A stretch of 38,900 nt of DNA from positions 1-38,900 of the forward strand of contig NZ_JAKIHL010000036.1 of NCBI RefSeq assembly GCF_021608135.1. The letters run 5' to 3'. Below are positions 9,095 through 17,216 of the stretch, one piece after another. The translations under genes and the position numbers were made by a program. The stretch's first letter is position 1; each line of letters begins with the position of its first letter. This DNA is from Microaerobacter geothermalis. GTDB lineage: Bacteria > Bacillota > Bacilli > DSM-22679. A model generated the notes under the pieces. It did no database searches. It was not told the DNA's origin and worked only from the letters and a program-made list of their open reading frames with translations.

Positions 9095-9134
9095 TATCAT
9101 TTTTTAGCCTTTCAAATATTATCTGTTAACTGAT

Positions 9135-9646
9135 TTGGATGTCCTTGGTTTCTCCAAAGTCAAGCTGGCCATGGATAGAGGCTCACGTTTAGGAGAGGTG
9201 GTCCGATTAAAAGTGAAGGACATTGATCGAGAACGGATGGTCATTCATGTAAAACAGGGCAAAGGACGAAAAGATCGCTATACGGTACTATCAGAAGTAA
9301 CTCTTAATCTTCTGGATATATATGCGAAGGAAACTCGATTGGACTCGTGGGTGTTCCCAGGTGCCGAGGAAGGAAAGCATCTTAGTGAACGCTCTGTTCA
9401 AAAATTATTTGAAAAAGCTATTAGTAGAACTGGAATCAAGAAGAATGTTTCGCTTCATTCTCTACGCCATTCTTTTGCTACTCATCTTCTGGAAAATGGA
9501 ACTGACTTAAGGTATATACAAGAACTGTTGGGGCATTCAGATGTAAAAACAACCGAACGATATACACACGTAAGGAGAAAGGATGTGATGAGAATTCAAT
9601 AGTCCATTAGATAGGATCATGGGTCTGAGACTCGGTCTACGCCTGT
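9135..9646 (+). pseudogene. tyrosine recombinase remnant (N-terminus lost, C-terminal frameshift)
   Basis: The catalytic half of a Xer/phage-integrase-type tyrosine recombinase: RLGEVVRLKVKDID carries the first Arg, HSLRHSFATHLL the His-x2-Arg, and LLGHSDVKTTERYTHV the second His and the nucleophilic Tyr. The N-terminal core-binding domain (about 100-120 residues) is absent. The open frame stops at 9602, but shifting one frame there continues with SPLDRIMGLRLGLRL to a stop at 9644-9646. SPLD right after the last helix is typical of this group, so a one-base insertion near 9601 is likely. The IntI-specific insert between the second and third conserved patches is not present. The downstream repeat overlaps its 3' end. 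Confidence 0.8.
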
Positions 9647-9686
9647 AAGTTTCGGGCGTGTCGGGAATACTCGAGACGTTATCCGA
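9631..9686 (+). repeat. attC/attI-like recombination repeat, copy 1
   Basis: Shares the order CCTGTAAG - GGGCGT - GAATAC - ACGTTAT with copy 2 at 10484-10536. The putative core ACGTTAT is at 9676-9682. Short inverted segments ACGCC and GGGCGT flank the centre. It lies at the 3' end of the recombinase remnant and 5' of a toxin-antitoxin unit, where an integron recombination site would be expected. The attC label is inference; the repeat itself is visible. Confidence 0.45.
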
Positions 9687-9735
9687 AACATTGAAGCGAA
9701 AAACTTTTAAAAACCCATGATAAAACCGATAAATA

Positions 9736-9764
9736 TTAACACAAGAAAATATATGAAGTATAAT
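9736..9764 (+). promoter_or_regulatory. sigma-A promoter of the toxin-antitoxin unit
   Basis: TTAACA (9736-9741), 17-base spacer, TATAAT (9759-9764). It lies inside the repeat-bounded unit, so the unit carries its own promoter. Confidence 0.7.
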
Positions 9765-9800
9765 GAATATAACAAAAGTGTATGTCGAGGTGATCAAAAA

Positions 9801-9983
9801 ATGAGTGTAAAGAATGAAGTAATTAAAATTATCCAAGAGATGCCGGACAATGTGACTATGGAAGATATTCTTTATAAACTATATGTACGAGCAAGGATTG
9901 AAGAAGGTATTAAAGAACTAGATGAGGGTAAAGGAATTCCGCACGAAGAAGCTATGGAGAGAATATTTAAATGGCTAAATTAA
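9801..9983 (+). CDS. antitoxin of a RelE/ParE-type system
   Basis: 60 residues. The C-terminal half (VRARIEEGIKELDEGKGIPH, EEAMERIFKWL) is the toxin-wrapping helix type seen in antitoxins paired with RelE/ParE toxins; the N-terminus is short and probably helps dimerise. ATG 9801 follows GAGGTGATC, and the longer frame from 9717 would include the promoter, so it is rejected. It overlaps the toxin start by 13 bases, the usual translational coupling. Confidence 0.85.
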   Translation: MSVKNEVIKIIQEMPDNVTMEDILYKLYVRARIEEGIKELDEGKGIPHEEAMERIFKWLN

Positions 9984-10252
9984 ACTGGTCACCTAGGTCT
10001 CTCAATGATTTAGAGATCATCTTTGATTACATTAAATCGGATTCAGTTGATAATGCCAGTAATTTTATAAAACAAATTATTGAAGTGACTTTAACTGTAC
10101 CTGAATTTCCATATGCAGGGAGAGTTGTTCCTGAGTTTAAGGATTCAAGGTTACGTGAAAAACTTTATAAGAATTATCGAATTATTTATCGTGTAGAGAC
10201 AGAATTAATAGAAGTTGTAACAATATTACATCAATCCAAACGACTTAAATAG
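9971..10252 (+). CDS. RelE/ParE family toxin
   Basis: 93 residues, complete. The family pattern is plain: WSPRSLNDLEIIFDYI at the N-terminus, FPYAGRVVPEF in the middle, and LREKLYKNYRIIYRVE...VVTILHQSKRL at the C-terminus. Family members are ribosome-dependent mRNA nucleases (RelE) or gyrase poisons (ParE); the sequence does not decide which. Preceded by its antitoxin and followed by a terminator. Confidence 0.9.
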   Translation: MAKLNWSPRSLNDLEIIFDYIKSDSVDNASNFIKQIIEVTLTVPEFPYAGRVVPEFKDSRLREKLYKNYRIIYRVETELIEVVTILHQSKRLK

Positions 10253-10263
10253 AATTTTATAAG

Positions 10264-10299
10264 ACATCATGATTCTACAAAGGATCAATGATGTTTTTT
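10264..10299 (+). terminator. terminator of the toxin-antitoxin unit
   Basis: Stem ACATCAT (10264-10270) with ATGATGT (10288-10294), extended by GAT/ATC inside, followed by a T run. Confidence 0.65.
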
Positions 10300-10599
10300 A
10301 TTTGTAAGCAGATTCAAAAATGCTTCGGATAAAAAGATATTCACGCTGCGAGCTAACGCCCTTGGTTGTGGAGGCATAGGGCATGAAGCAATTCAAGAAG
10401 TTATTCATGAAGAGCACTGCCGTAACACATCTCCTTCGCAAACCGAGTCGGCGGCCTGAGCCTAAGAAAAGAGCTTTCTAAGGCTCAGACTTCACCTGTA
10501 AGCTCAGGGGCGTCGTGAATACAAAACGTTATGTGCCATGCCATATCGGGGAATAAATTGTGGTCGGAATTAAAAAAGGAAAAGTGAAGTGAGATTATA
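10300..10599 (+). other. non-coding segment holding attC-like copy 2
   Basis: No open frame worth calling. It holds a GCTAACGCCC segment at about 10352, a strong hairpin CTGAGCCTAAGAAA (10456-10469) with TTTCTAAGGCTCAG (10475-10488, one mismatch), and the repeat at 10484-10536. The whole segment is foldable, as integron attC sites are. Confidence 0.5.
10484..10536 (+). repeat. attC-like recombination repeat, copy 2
   Basis: Aligned with 9631-9686: CCTGTAAG, GGGGCGT, GTGAATAC and the core ACGTTAT (10526-10532) occur in the same order and nearly the same spacing. Core to core the unit is 850 bases and contains one complete toxin-antitoxin operon. The next gene starts about 65 bases later, as expected of a cassette. 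Confidence 0.5.
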
Positions 10600-10825
10600 A
10601 TGACTTATCCAAAGTGGTACTACAATGAATATAAGCAGGTTGGATTAAACTACATGGATCAAAAAGAAGTAAAAGTGTATGATCAACGAATGCAAAAGTT
10701 GCGGGATATTAAAAAAGAAACGGAAGAAATAAAAAGGAAGATAAATCTAATGTCAGACCACGTAATTATTGAAATTGGCACTGGAACTGGTGAGTTTGCA
10801 ATTGAAATTTCTCAGCATCGACTTA
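10600..10825 (+). pseudogene. SAM-dependent methyltransferase, N-terminal fragment
   Basis: The first ~75 residues of a class I methyltransferase. After a basic N-terminal helix (MTYPKWYYNEYKQVGLNYMD) comes motif I, VIIEIGTGTGEFAIEIS, the glycine-rich SAM-binding loop. Shortly after it the reading frame runs into the left end of an IS200/IS605 element near 10826 and ends at 10908. No methyltransferase C-terminus is found after the IS, so the gene was truncated by insertion plus loss of flanking DNA. The boundary with the IS is approximate. Confidence 0.75.
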
Positions 10826-10888
10826 CTCAATCTCCTTTCCATAGACTATCTATTATGGTAGAATGTATATGTAAGGAGTTGGTTTCCG

Positions 10889-11050
10889 GTGAAAAATGTG
10901 CAAATTAACATTTCTATTCCTGAAACATGGAAATCAGAGTTGGAAAATCTGGCACGTGTTTATTCTGTTGAAGAAGAAACGACATTAACCTATTTGGACT
11001 TGATTCGACGAGCGATTAAAGAAAAATACGAATTAGACTCCGATGAATGA
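10889..11050 (+). CDS. small ribbon-helix-helix-like protein upstream of tnpA
   Basis: 53 residues starting at GTG 10889 with RBS AAGGAG (10873-10878). It begins VKNVQINISIPETWKSELEN, a beta strand followed by a helix, then EEETTLTYLDLIRRAIKEKY, resembling CopG/Arc ribbon-helix-helix repressors. It overlaps tnpA by eight bases (ATGAATGA), suggesting coupling and a role in controlling transposase expression. The function is inference. Confidence 0.6.
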   Translation: MKNVQINISIPETWKSELENLARVYSVEEETTLTYLDLIRRAIKEKYELDSDE

Positions 11051-11450
11051 TTACAAATCCCTGAACCATTGCCGCTATCTTGTTCAGTATCATTTAGTTT
11101 GGTGTCCGAAATTTCGGTTTCAAGTTCTAAAAGGTGATGTCGAAGTTTCATTGAAACAAATTTTTCAACAGATATGTGAAAAATACGAATATGAAATCAT
11201 TGAATTGGAAGTCATGCCCGACCACATTCATATCTTTTTATCTGCAAAACCTACTGTCGCACCAACGGATATTGTGCGAACACTAAAAAGCATTTCAGCT
11301 ATTGAATTGTTCAAACAATATCCACTACTTAAACGATTTTATGGAAGATGTGGTTCACTATGGAGCAAAGGGCATTTCGTAAGCACAATTGGCAAGGTCA
11401 GCTCTGAAACAATTAAGAGATATATTCAAGAGCAGAAAACAAGACCGTAG
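11043..11450 (+). CDS. tnpA: IS200/IS605 transposase TnpA (Y1 HUH)
   Basis: 135 residues, normal length. The HUH metal-binding motif is at H61-I-H63 (VMPDHIHIFL), and the catalytic tyrosine is probably Y127 in ETIKRYIQEQ. This enzyme excises and inserts single-stranded DNA at hairpin ends. The protein looks intact. Confidence 0.93.
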   Translation: MNDYKSLNHCRYLVQYHLVWCPKFRFQVLKGDVEVSLKQIFQQICEKYEYEIIELEVMPDHIHIFLSAKPTVAPTDIVRTLKSISAIELFKQYPLLKRFYGRCGSLWSKGHFVSTIGKVSSETIKRYIQEQKTRP

Positions 11451-11467
11451 AAGGAGGTGGAACACGA

Positions 11468-11980
11468 ATGAAAATCAACAAAGTATACCGTTTCAAGTTA
11501 GAACCAACAGCAGCACAAATTCAACAATTAAAACAAGCTTGTGGTTGTCAACGTTTTGTGTATAACTACTATTTGAAAAAGAACTTGGAGCAGTATAAAC
11601 AGAATAAGACATTTGTGTTCTATCACGAGATGGCTACGGACTTGCCGAATTTGAAGAAGCAATTTCCATTTTTAAGCGAATCGTTTTCCCAGAGTTTGCA
11701 AACCACGTTGCGAAATTTAGATAAAGCGTTTAAGAACTTCTTTAAAGGATTAGCGGAATTTCCTACCTTCAAAAAGAAGAATAAGCATGATTCGTTTACT
11801 TGCCCTCAAAAGTTTCGCATCGAAGAAAAGGTCATCTTTATTCCCAAAATTGGGGAAGTGCGGTACCATAAATCAAGACAAATCGAGGGTAAGATAAAGT
11901 CCATCACCGTATCACAAAAATGTGGTCGATGGTTTGTTTCTGTACTTACTGAACAGGAGATGGAACAACCACTGACATGA
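11468..11980 (+). pseudogene. tnpB: TnpB, N-terminal fragment
   Basis: 170 residues against about 370-400 in the family. Recognisable are the N-terminal MKINKVYRFKLEPTAAQ, CQRFVYNYYL, the QSLQTTLRNLDKAFKNFF helix, and GKIKSITVSQKCGRWFVSVL just before the RuvC domain. The RuvC nuclease and zinc-ribbon parts are gone, so the RNA-guided nuclease is inactive. RBS AAGGAGGTGG precedes ATG 11468. Confidence 0.9.
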
Positions 11981-12228
11981 TTCAAGCTGAGCGACAAAAT
12001 GACACGATCATCTATGAAGTAACGGTGCAAGAAGCGGTAACCGACCTGGGAATCACCAGTTTACGCCGCGAAAAAATTTCCCTAATGAAATTTGATGATA
12101 GATATTTAATTACCAACGTAGATCAGAGTACCTCGTACCGGGAAAGCCAGTCATCAAATGTATCGGCGAGTCAATCAACGGATAGTTTGCCTGTCGATTT
12201 CGGTACGGTATACAAAAATAGTCAATAA
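11956..12228 (+). pseudogene. C-terminal fragment of an unknown protein
   Basis: The frame is open from about 11956, with its first ATG at 11977, and runs to 12228. It is not in frame with tnpB. The segment after 11977 has alternating strands (IIYEVTVQEAV, EKISLMKFDDRYLITNV) followed by a Ser-rich tail, like the end of an NTF2-like or extracytoplasmic domain. There is no RBS, so it is probably the 3' end of a gene whose front was lost together with the right end of the IS. I cannot assign a family. Confidence 0.45.
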
Positions 12229-12456
12229 TTTGTCATCCCCATCTCATTTATCGGTTCGGGATGGGAAGCCGATTGTTTACGAACCCCTATTTTTTGGGTT
12301 TTTTTTTATCGCTAAAATTGGGAACACTATATGTAATATAGACGGAACAAATGACCTTGCTTAGGAATAATAAGGATAGCCTTCTAATAAGGACAGTCTT
12401 TGAGTTGGTGCTGAGCGAGGAGGCAAAACCTGATGGTGTGAAAGGAGAAATTCCCG
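12229..12456 (+). other. intergenic region before the yteA-like gene
   Basis: Contains an imperfect stem CCCATCTC / GGGATGGG (about 12238-12267) and a weak terminator-like AACCC / GGGTT hairpin with nine Ts near 12283-12308. No convincing promoter is seen, although one for the yteA-like gene should lie here. Confidence 0.4.
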
Positions 12457-13143
12457 ATGAATCAAAACCAGATATCAAAACTAAAGGATATGCTTCTGCA
12501 AGAAAAGGAAATAATCACGAAACGACTGCAGGATAATCATCATTATGGAATGGAGGAACCGCTGAACACTTCTGTTGGTGAACTTTCAGGTTATGACAAC
12601 CACCCTGCCGATTTAGGCTCTGAGTTATTTGAAAGAGGGAAAGACTTAGCATTAAATGAACATAATGAACACCAGTTGGAGGAAATTATTTCAGCCTTGG
12701 ATCGGTTGGAAGAAGGAACATATGGCATTTGTGTCATATGCGGCAAGGAAATCCCTTATGAACGTTTGGAAGCAGTGCCCACAACCCGTTATTGCATCGA
12801 ACATCAGCCGAACAAGTTTGCATCAGAGACTAGACCAATTGAGGAACAATTTATGGCTCCGCCCTTTGGCAGACTTAGCTTCGATGAAAAGGAAAATGAA
12901 ACAGAATTTGATTCAGAGGATGCTTGGCAGGAAGTAGCCCGTTTTAATGAGCTTCCCTATGTTGATTACGCCGATGTGGAGATGGAAGACAAAAGGGGCT
13001 ACGTTGAACAATTGGAAGGGTTTATCGTAACCGATATTACCGGCAATCCTGCTGAATATGATGTGGTCAGAAACAATGCTTATGAGGCTTATATTGATGC
13101 CAATTATGATGAGGAAGATGAAGATGGAAATTTGGAAAGATAA
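12457..13143 (+). CDS. TraR/DksA C4-type zinc finger protein, YteA/YlyA family
   Basis: 228 residues. The N-terminal coiled coil (about 5-80) is followed by a zinc finger, CVICGKEIPYERLEAVP ... RYCIEH; the fourth ligand is in C-x2-H form as usual in the YteA sporulation-associated subfamily. The acidic C-terminal part (DEEDEDG) is also family-like. DksA-type proteins enter the RNA polymerase secondary channel; for YteA/YlyA a role in development is likely but unproven. RBS AAAGGAG is upstream. It sits between ileS and lspA as ylyA does in B. subtilis, except for the inserted island. Confidence 0.88.
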   Translation: MNQNQISKLKDMLLQEKEIITKRLQDNHHYGMEEPLNTSVGELSGYDNHPADLGSELFERGKDLALNEHNEHQLEEIISALDRLEEGTYGICVICGKEIPYERLEAVPTTRYCIEHQPNKFASETRPIEEQFMAPPFGRLSFDEKENETEFDSEDAWQEVARFNELPYVDYADVEMEDKRGYVEQLEGFIVTDITGNPAEYDVVRNNAYEAYIDANYDEEDEDGNLER

Positions 13144-13283
13144 AGCACAAGAGTCACTAATGTGTTTTCCCGGGAAAGCGCAGGATTTATCAAAATCAGC
13201 AACCTTCTGCCAAACTTTGTCAGTATTCGACAATGATCACATCATCCATGTCGGATGTTTGGGTAGTAAACCATGGAAGAATA

Positions 13284-13292
13284 TGCTACAAT
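13284..13292 (+). promoter_or_regulatory. extended -10 promoter before lspA
   Basis: TGCTACAAT (13284-13292) has the TGN extension with TACAAT; no good -35 is seen. It lies 34 bases before the lspA start. Confidence 0.4.
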
Positions 13293-13325
13293 TTCAACTG
13301 AATACAGTCGGCAGGAGGAAAACAA

Positions 13326-13784
13326 GTGGGATACTACATACTGGCACTCATTGTTTTTTTGTTGGATCAATTGTCTAAACTGGCAGTTGTGAAGTGGATG
13401 ACCCTTTATGAATCGATTCCGATTATTGACGGATTTTTTTATCTCACATCATCAAGGAATCGTGGGGCGGCGTTTGGGATTTTGCAAAATCAACGCTGGT
13501 TGTTTATTGTGATTACCTTGATCGTTATTGGTGCTATCATTTATTACCTCCAGCACAGCTACCGTGAAAAAAGGATTTCCATTGCACTTTCCCTGATACT
13601 GGGCGGAGCCGTAGGTAATTTTGTCGATCGTTTGGTTACCGGGGAAGTAGTTGATTTTCTGGATTTTCGCTTTTTTAGTTATAACTACCCCATATTTAAT
13701 TTGGCAGATTCGTTCATTGTCATTGGTGCCGGTTTGTTTATTTTGGACATGTTTCTGCAATCCCGCAGAAAAGCGGTGAACTAA
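13326..13784 (+). CDS. lspA: lipoprotein signal peptidase (signal peptidase II)
   Basis: 152 residues, four membrane helices (about 2-22, 56-76, 84-103 and 124-144). It removes signal peptides of lipidated prolipoproteins. The two catalytic aspartates are D101 (VGNFVDRL) and D128 (FNLADSFI); the conserved SRNRGAAFGIL is present. GTG 13326 follows GCAGGAGG. It precedes rluD as in other Bacilli. Confidence 0.95.
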   Translation: MGYYILALIVFLLDQLSKLAVVKWMTLYESIPIIDGFFYLTSSRNRGAAFGILQNQRWLFIVITLIVIGAIIYYLQHSYREKRISIALSLILGGAVGNFVDRLVTGEVVDFLDFRFFSYNYPIFNLADSFIVIGAGLFILDMFLQSRRKAVN

Positions 13785-13835
13785 GATCCAGTGGCAGCTT
13801 TGCTATTGATTAGACCTCAGTATCGGAGGATAGTC

Positions 13836-14753
13836 GTGAAGAATCAACCATTTGCAAGATATGATTGGATTGTCGAAGGAGATGGGGGCGAAAGAATTGA
13901 TAAATTTTTGTCTCAACAGGAAGAGGTGTGGTCTCGCTCTCAAATCCAGCAATGGATAAAAGATGGCTTAGTAACGGTTAACGGCAATCGGGTGAAAAGT
14001 AATTATCGCGTGGAAGAGGAAGATGAAATCATTCTAATGGTTCCTCCACCGAAAGAATTGCTTATTAACCCTGAACCGTTGCCCCTTGATATTTATTATG
14101 AAGATCAGGATGTCATTGTGGTGAACAAACCAAGGGGGCTGGTCGTTCATCCCGCTCCGGGACATTACAGTGGAACGCTGGTGAATGGCCTGTTGTACCA
14201 CTGCAAGGATTTATCCGGCATTAATGGCATTCTCCGACCCGGGATTGTTCATCGAATTGACAAGGATACCTCAGGACTGCTGATGGTGGCCAAAAATGAT
14301 ACGGCACATCTATCATTGTCTCAGCAGTTGAAGGATCATAAGGTTATTCGGAAATATATTGCCATTGTCCACGGGAACATCCCCCATGATAAAGGAACCA
14401 TAGACGCTCCCATTGGTCGGGACCCCAAAGACCGGCAGCAGATGGCGGTTGTTTTCAAAAATAGCAAGCCGGCAGTTACCCATTTTGTGGTCCTGGAGCG
14501 ATTTAAACAATATACTCTGGTGGAATTGCAATTGGAAACAGGGAGGACCCATCAAATTCGCGTTCATATGAAATATATCGGTTTTCCCTTAGCAGGTGAT
14601 CCCAAGTACGGACCATCAAAAACGCTGCCGATTGATGGTCAGGCCCTTCATGCCGGGATCCTTGGTTTTAGGCATCCGAGAACCGGGGAAGATTTCATTT
14701 TTGAGGCACCATTACCCCAAGACATGGAAACTTTATTAAGGGTATTAAGGTAA
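13836..14753 (+). CDS. 23S rRNA pseudouridine synthase RluD family (YlyB)
   Basis: 305 residues. N-terminal S4 RNA-binding domain (about 15-75), then the RluA/RluD catalytic domain with the aspartate nucleophile D142 in RPGIVHRIDKDTSGLL; GRTHQIRVHMKYIGFPLAGD is another signature. I chose GTG 13836 because CGGAGGA (13824-13830) lies five bases upstream; the frame is open to 13791 without an RBS. It probably makes pseudouridines in the 23S rRNA helix 69 region. Confidence 0.9.
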   Translation: MKNQPFARYDWIVEGDGGERIDKFLSQQEEVWSRSQIQQWIKDGLVTVNGNRVKSNYRVEEEDEIILMVPPPKELLINPEPLPLDIYYEDQDVIVVNKPRGLVVHPAPGHYSGTLVNGLLYHCKDLSGINGILRPGIVHRIDKDTSGLLMVAKNDTAHLSLSQQLKDHKVIRKYIAIVHGNIPHDKGTIDAPIGRDPKDRQQMAVVFKNSKPAVTHFVVLERFKQYTLVELQLETGRTHQIRVHMKYIGFPLAGDPKYGPSKTLPIDGQALHAGILGFRHPRTGEDFIFEAPLPQDMETLLRVLR

Positions 14754-14765
14754 CCGTTTTTTCTA

Positions 14766-14794
14766 TTGACCAATCGTAACGATTATGTCATAAT
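14766..14794 (+). promoter_or_regulatory. sigma-A promoter of the pyr operon
   Basis: TTGACC (14766-14771), 17-base spacer, CATAAT (14789-14794). Transcription should start near 14801, just before the first PyrR-binding loop. Confidence 0.8.
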
Positions 14795-14809
14795 CATTTT
14801 GAGGTAGAG

Positions 14810-14903
14810 ACCTTTAAATCAGTCCCGAGAGACTGGCAAGGTACGCGAATAGGATGTTATGTGTCTATTCACTTCTTGCCAGTCTGGGTAAGAAGTTTTT
14901 TTG
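14810..14903 (+). promoter_or_regulatory. PyrR attenuator 1 (pyrR leader)
   Basis: The PyrR-binding hairpin CAGTCCCGAGAGACTG (14820-14835) fits the ARUCCNGNGAGRYU consensus. A terminator follows: ACTTCTTGCC (14871-14880), loop, GGGTAAGAAGT (14886-14896), T run. UMP-bound PyrR stabilises the binding loop and lets the terminator form. Confidence 0.92.
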
Positions 14904-14944
14904 TGTAAAAATCACTGTAAACTATTATGATGTACACTTCATAA

Positions 14945-15505
<561 letters not shown>

Positions 15506-15506
15506 A

Positions 15507-15598
15507 CCAGTCCAGAGAGGCTGAGAAGGGGAAGCACCACTTACCTTATGTTTTGGTTTGTGTTGTAACCTCTTTACGCCTTCGTAAAGAGGTTTTTT
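15507..15598 (+). promoter_or_regulatory. PyrR attenuator 2 (pyrR-pyrP)
   Basis: Binding loop CAGTCCAGAGAGGCTG (15508-15523), then a perfect terminator AACCTCTTTACG / CGTAAAGAGGTT (15567-15592) with a T run. Confidence 0.93.
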
Positions 15599-15669
15599 AT
15601 AAGCTTTTCATCCATATCGAATTAGTTAAATTATAGATTCTCACGGCTAATCTTAAGGAGGTCATTTCA

Positions 15670-17034
15670 ATGGAAAAAAACTTTGTAGATGTTCATGAAA
15701 CCCCGGCCATTCAGAAGTTAGTACCACTCAGCTTACAGCATCTGTTTGCCATGTTCGGAGCGACTGTACTGGTTCCATTATTGACCGGGCTTGATGTTTC
15801 CGCTGCTCTTTTATCCAGCGGATTAGGTACATTGCTATTTCTCTTGATTACAAAGGGAAGGGTGCCCAACTATTTAGGTTCGTCCTTTGCCTTCATCGGC
15901 CCAATCATTTCAGTCTCTGCCAGTGAAGGTGTAGGAGCTGCCATGCTGGGAGCTTTGCTGGCCGGTCTAGTATATGTCATCATTTCAGCTATTGTACTAA
16001 AAAGCGGAGTGGACTTCTTAAATAAACTGCTTCCCCCCATGGTGATTGCATCCATCATTATTGTCATCGGATTAAGCTTGTCTGGAGTAGCGGTAAACTG
16101 GGCCCTAAAGGATCCGTTAAACCCTGACGTTTATTCTAATCAATCCGTGGAAGTTGCCTTCGTTACCCTTATTGTAACCGTGGTCTCCATGATATTCTTC
16201 CGTGGGTTCTTCTCAGTGATTCCCGTACTGACAGGTATGATAGTCGGATATATTTACTCAATCATTCGATTCCCTCAAATGATCGATTTTCAGATTGTAA
16301 AGGAAGCTTCCTGGTTTATCAAACCAATAGATATGTTTGACAAGCATATGCTTACGACCGAACTGTTGGCAGCAATGTCTAATCCGGGTGCTTGGATTGC
16401 GGCGTTAGTGATCGTACCTGTCGCTTTGGTAACTTTGGCAGAGCATATCGGTCATCTATTAGTAACCGGAAACGTCATGGACAGGGATTTGATGAGGAAG
16501 CCAGGACTACACCGTACCCTGTTGGGGGATGGATTGGCTACATCGCTGGCTGCCTTTATTGGAGGACCTCCCAATACCACCTATGGCGAAAACATTGGCG
16601 TATTGGCCATTACCCGGGTGTACAGCAGAAACGTGATCGGATTGGCAGCCATCTTTGCTATCATATTTGCCTTCATTGGGAAAATTGGTGCGGTTTTAAT
16701 GACAATTCCCAAACCTGTTCTTGGCGGAGTTACCATCATCCTATTCGGAATTATTGCTGCTCAAGGGGTAAGAATGTATGTTGAAAACCAAATAGACTTT
16801 TCCAATAAAAGAAACATGGTCATCTCAGCCATTATTCTCGTAACGGGTATTGGAGGCTTCAGATTGGAGTTTCCCGAAATTACGATACAACATATTGTCG
16901 CCAACCTAACCATCGATAACATTGCCATGGCTACCTTCTTGGGAATTGTTCTCCATGCCGTATTGCCCGGTAAGGAATCAGCCTATGGCAGCAAACAGAA
17001 TGAAGGAAATCAAGCTGCTCAAAAAGCTTCATAG
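15670..17034 (+). CDS. pyrP: uracil permease
   Basis: 454 residues, NCS2/UraA family uracil:proton symporter, with about 14 membrane segments. Family signatures seen: PLSLQHLFAMFGATVLVPLL near residue 20, YLGSSFAFIGPI near 75, and the substrate loop ALVTLAEHIGHLL plus GGPPNTTYGENIGVLAITRV in the middle. Flanked by PyrR attenuators on both sides. RBS AAGGAGG lies upstream. Confidence 0.96.
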   Translation: MEKNFVDVHETPAIQKLVPLSLQHLFAMFGATVLVPLLTGLDVSAALLSSGLGTLLFLLITKGRVPNYLGSSFAFIGPIISVSASEGVGAAMLGALLAGLVYVIISAIVLKSGVDFLNKLLPPMVIASIIIVIGLSLSGVAVNWALKDPLNPDVYSNQSVEVAFVTLIVTVVSMIFFRGFFSVIPVLTGMIVGYIYSIIRFPQMIDFQIVKEASWFIKPIDMFDKHMLTTELLAAMSNPGAWIAALVIVPVALVTLAEHIGHLLVTGNVMDRDLMRKPGLHRTLLGDGLATSLAAFIGGPPNTTYGENIGVLAITRVYSRNVIGLAAIFAIIFAFIGKIGAVLMTIPKPVLGGVTIILFGIIAAQGVRMYVENQIDFSNKRNMVISAIILVTGIGGFRLEFPEITIQHIVANLTIDNIAMATFLGIVLHAVLPGKESAYGSKQNEGNQAAQKAS

Positions 17035-17069
17035 TCCTTAATCATCATCAACCTAGAATTATAGCCTTT

Positions 17070-17155
17070 AAATCAATCCCGTGAGATTGGTAAGGGTATC
17101 ATCTAGAGAAATTTTCGGCTGCTCCCTGACTGCTTACGGTGGGGAGCTTTTTCTT
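17070..17155 (+). promoter_or_regulatory. PyrR attenuator 3 (pyrP-pyrB)
   Basis: Binding loop CAATCCCGTGAGATTG (17074-17089), then terminator GCTCCC (17121-17126) with GGGAGC (17142-17147) and a T-rich tail. The third site matches the B. subtilis layout. Confidence 0.92.
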
Positions 17156-17216
17156 TAGGTCAGTTGGGCAAATGGAAATCATTAGTACCGATTCTGAAAA
17201 TGAGGAGAGGATTTGC

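Larger units (their letters stand above)
10826..11980 (+). mobile_element. IS200/IS605-family element, right part deleted
   Basis: The order is RHH-like small gene, tnpA, truncated tnpB. The left end contains a small hairpin, CCATA (10839-10843) with TATGG (10854-10858), of the kind recognised by TnpA. The element stops inside tnpB, where unrelated coding sequence begins at about 11960-11980, so the right end is missing. It could move only in trans or not at all. Confidence 0.75.

Noticed and set aside
9135-9646. Calling the recombinase IntI
   Set aside because: The IntI-specific insert between conserved patches II and III is absent; the segment between the LSEVTLNLL strand and SWVFPG is short as in Xer-like enzymes.
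12238-12267. T-box-like motif before the yteA-like gene
   Set aside because: CCCATCTC and GGGATGGGAAG resemble the ileS terminator arm, but there is no GGGTGGTACCGCG motif nearby.
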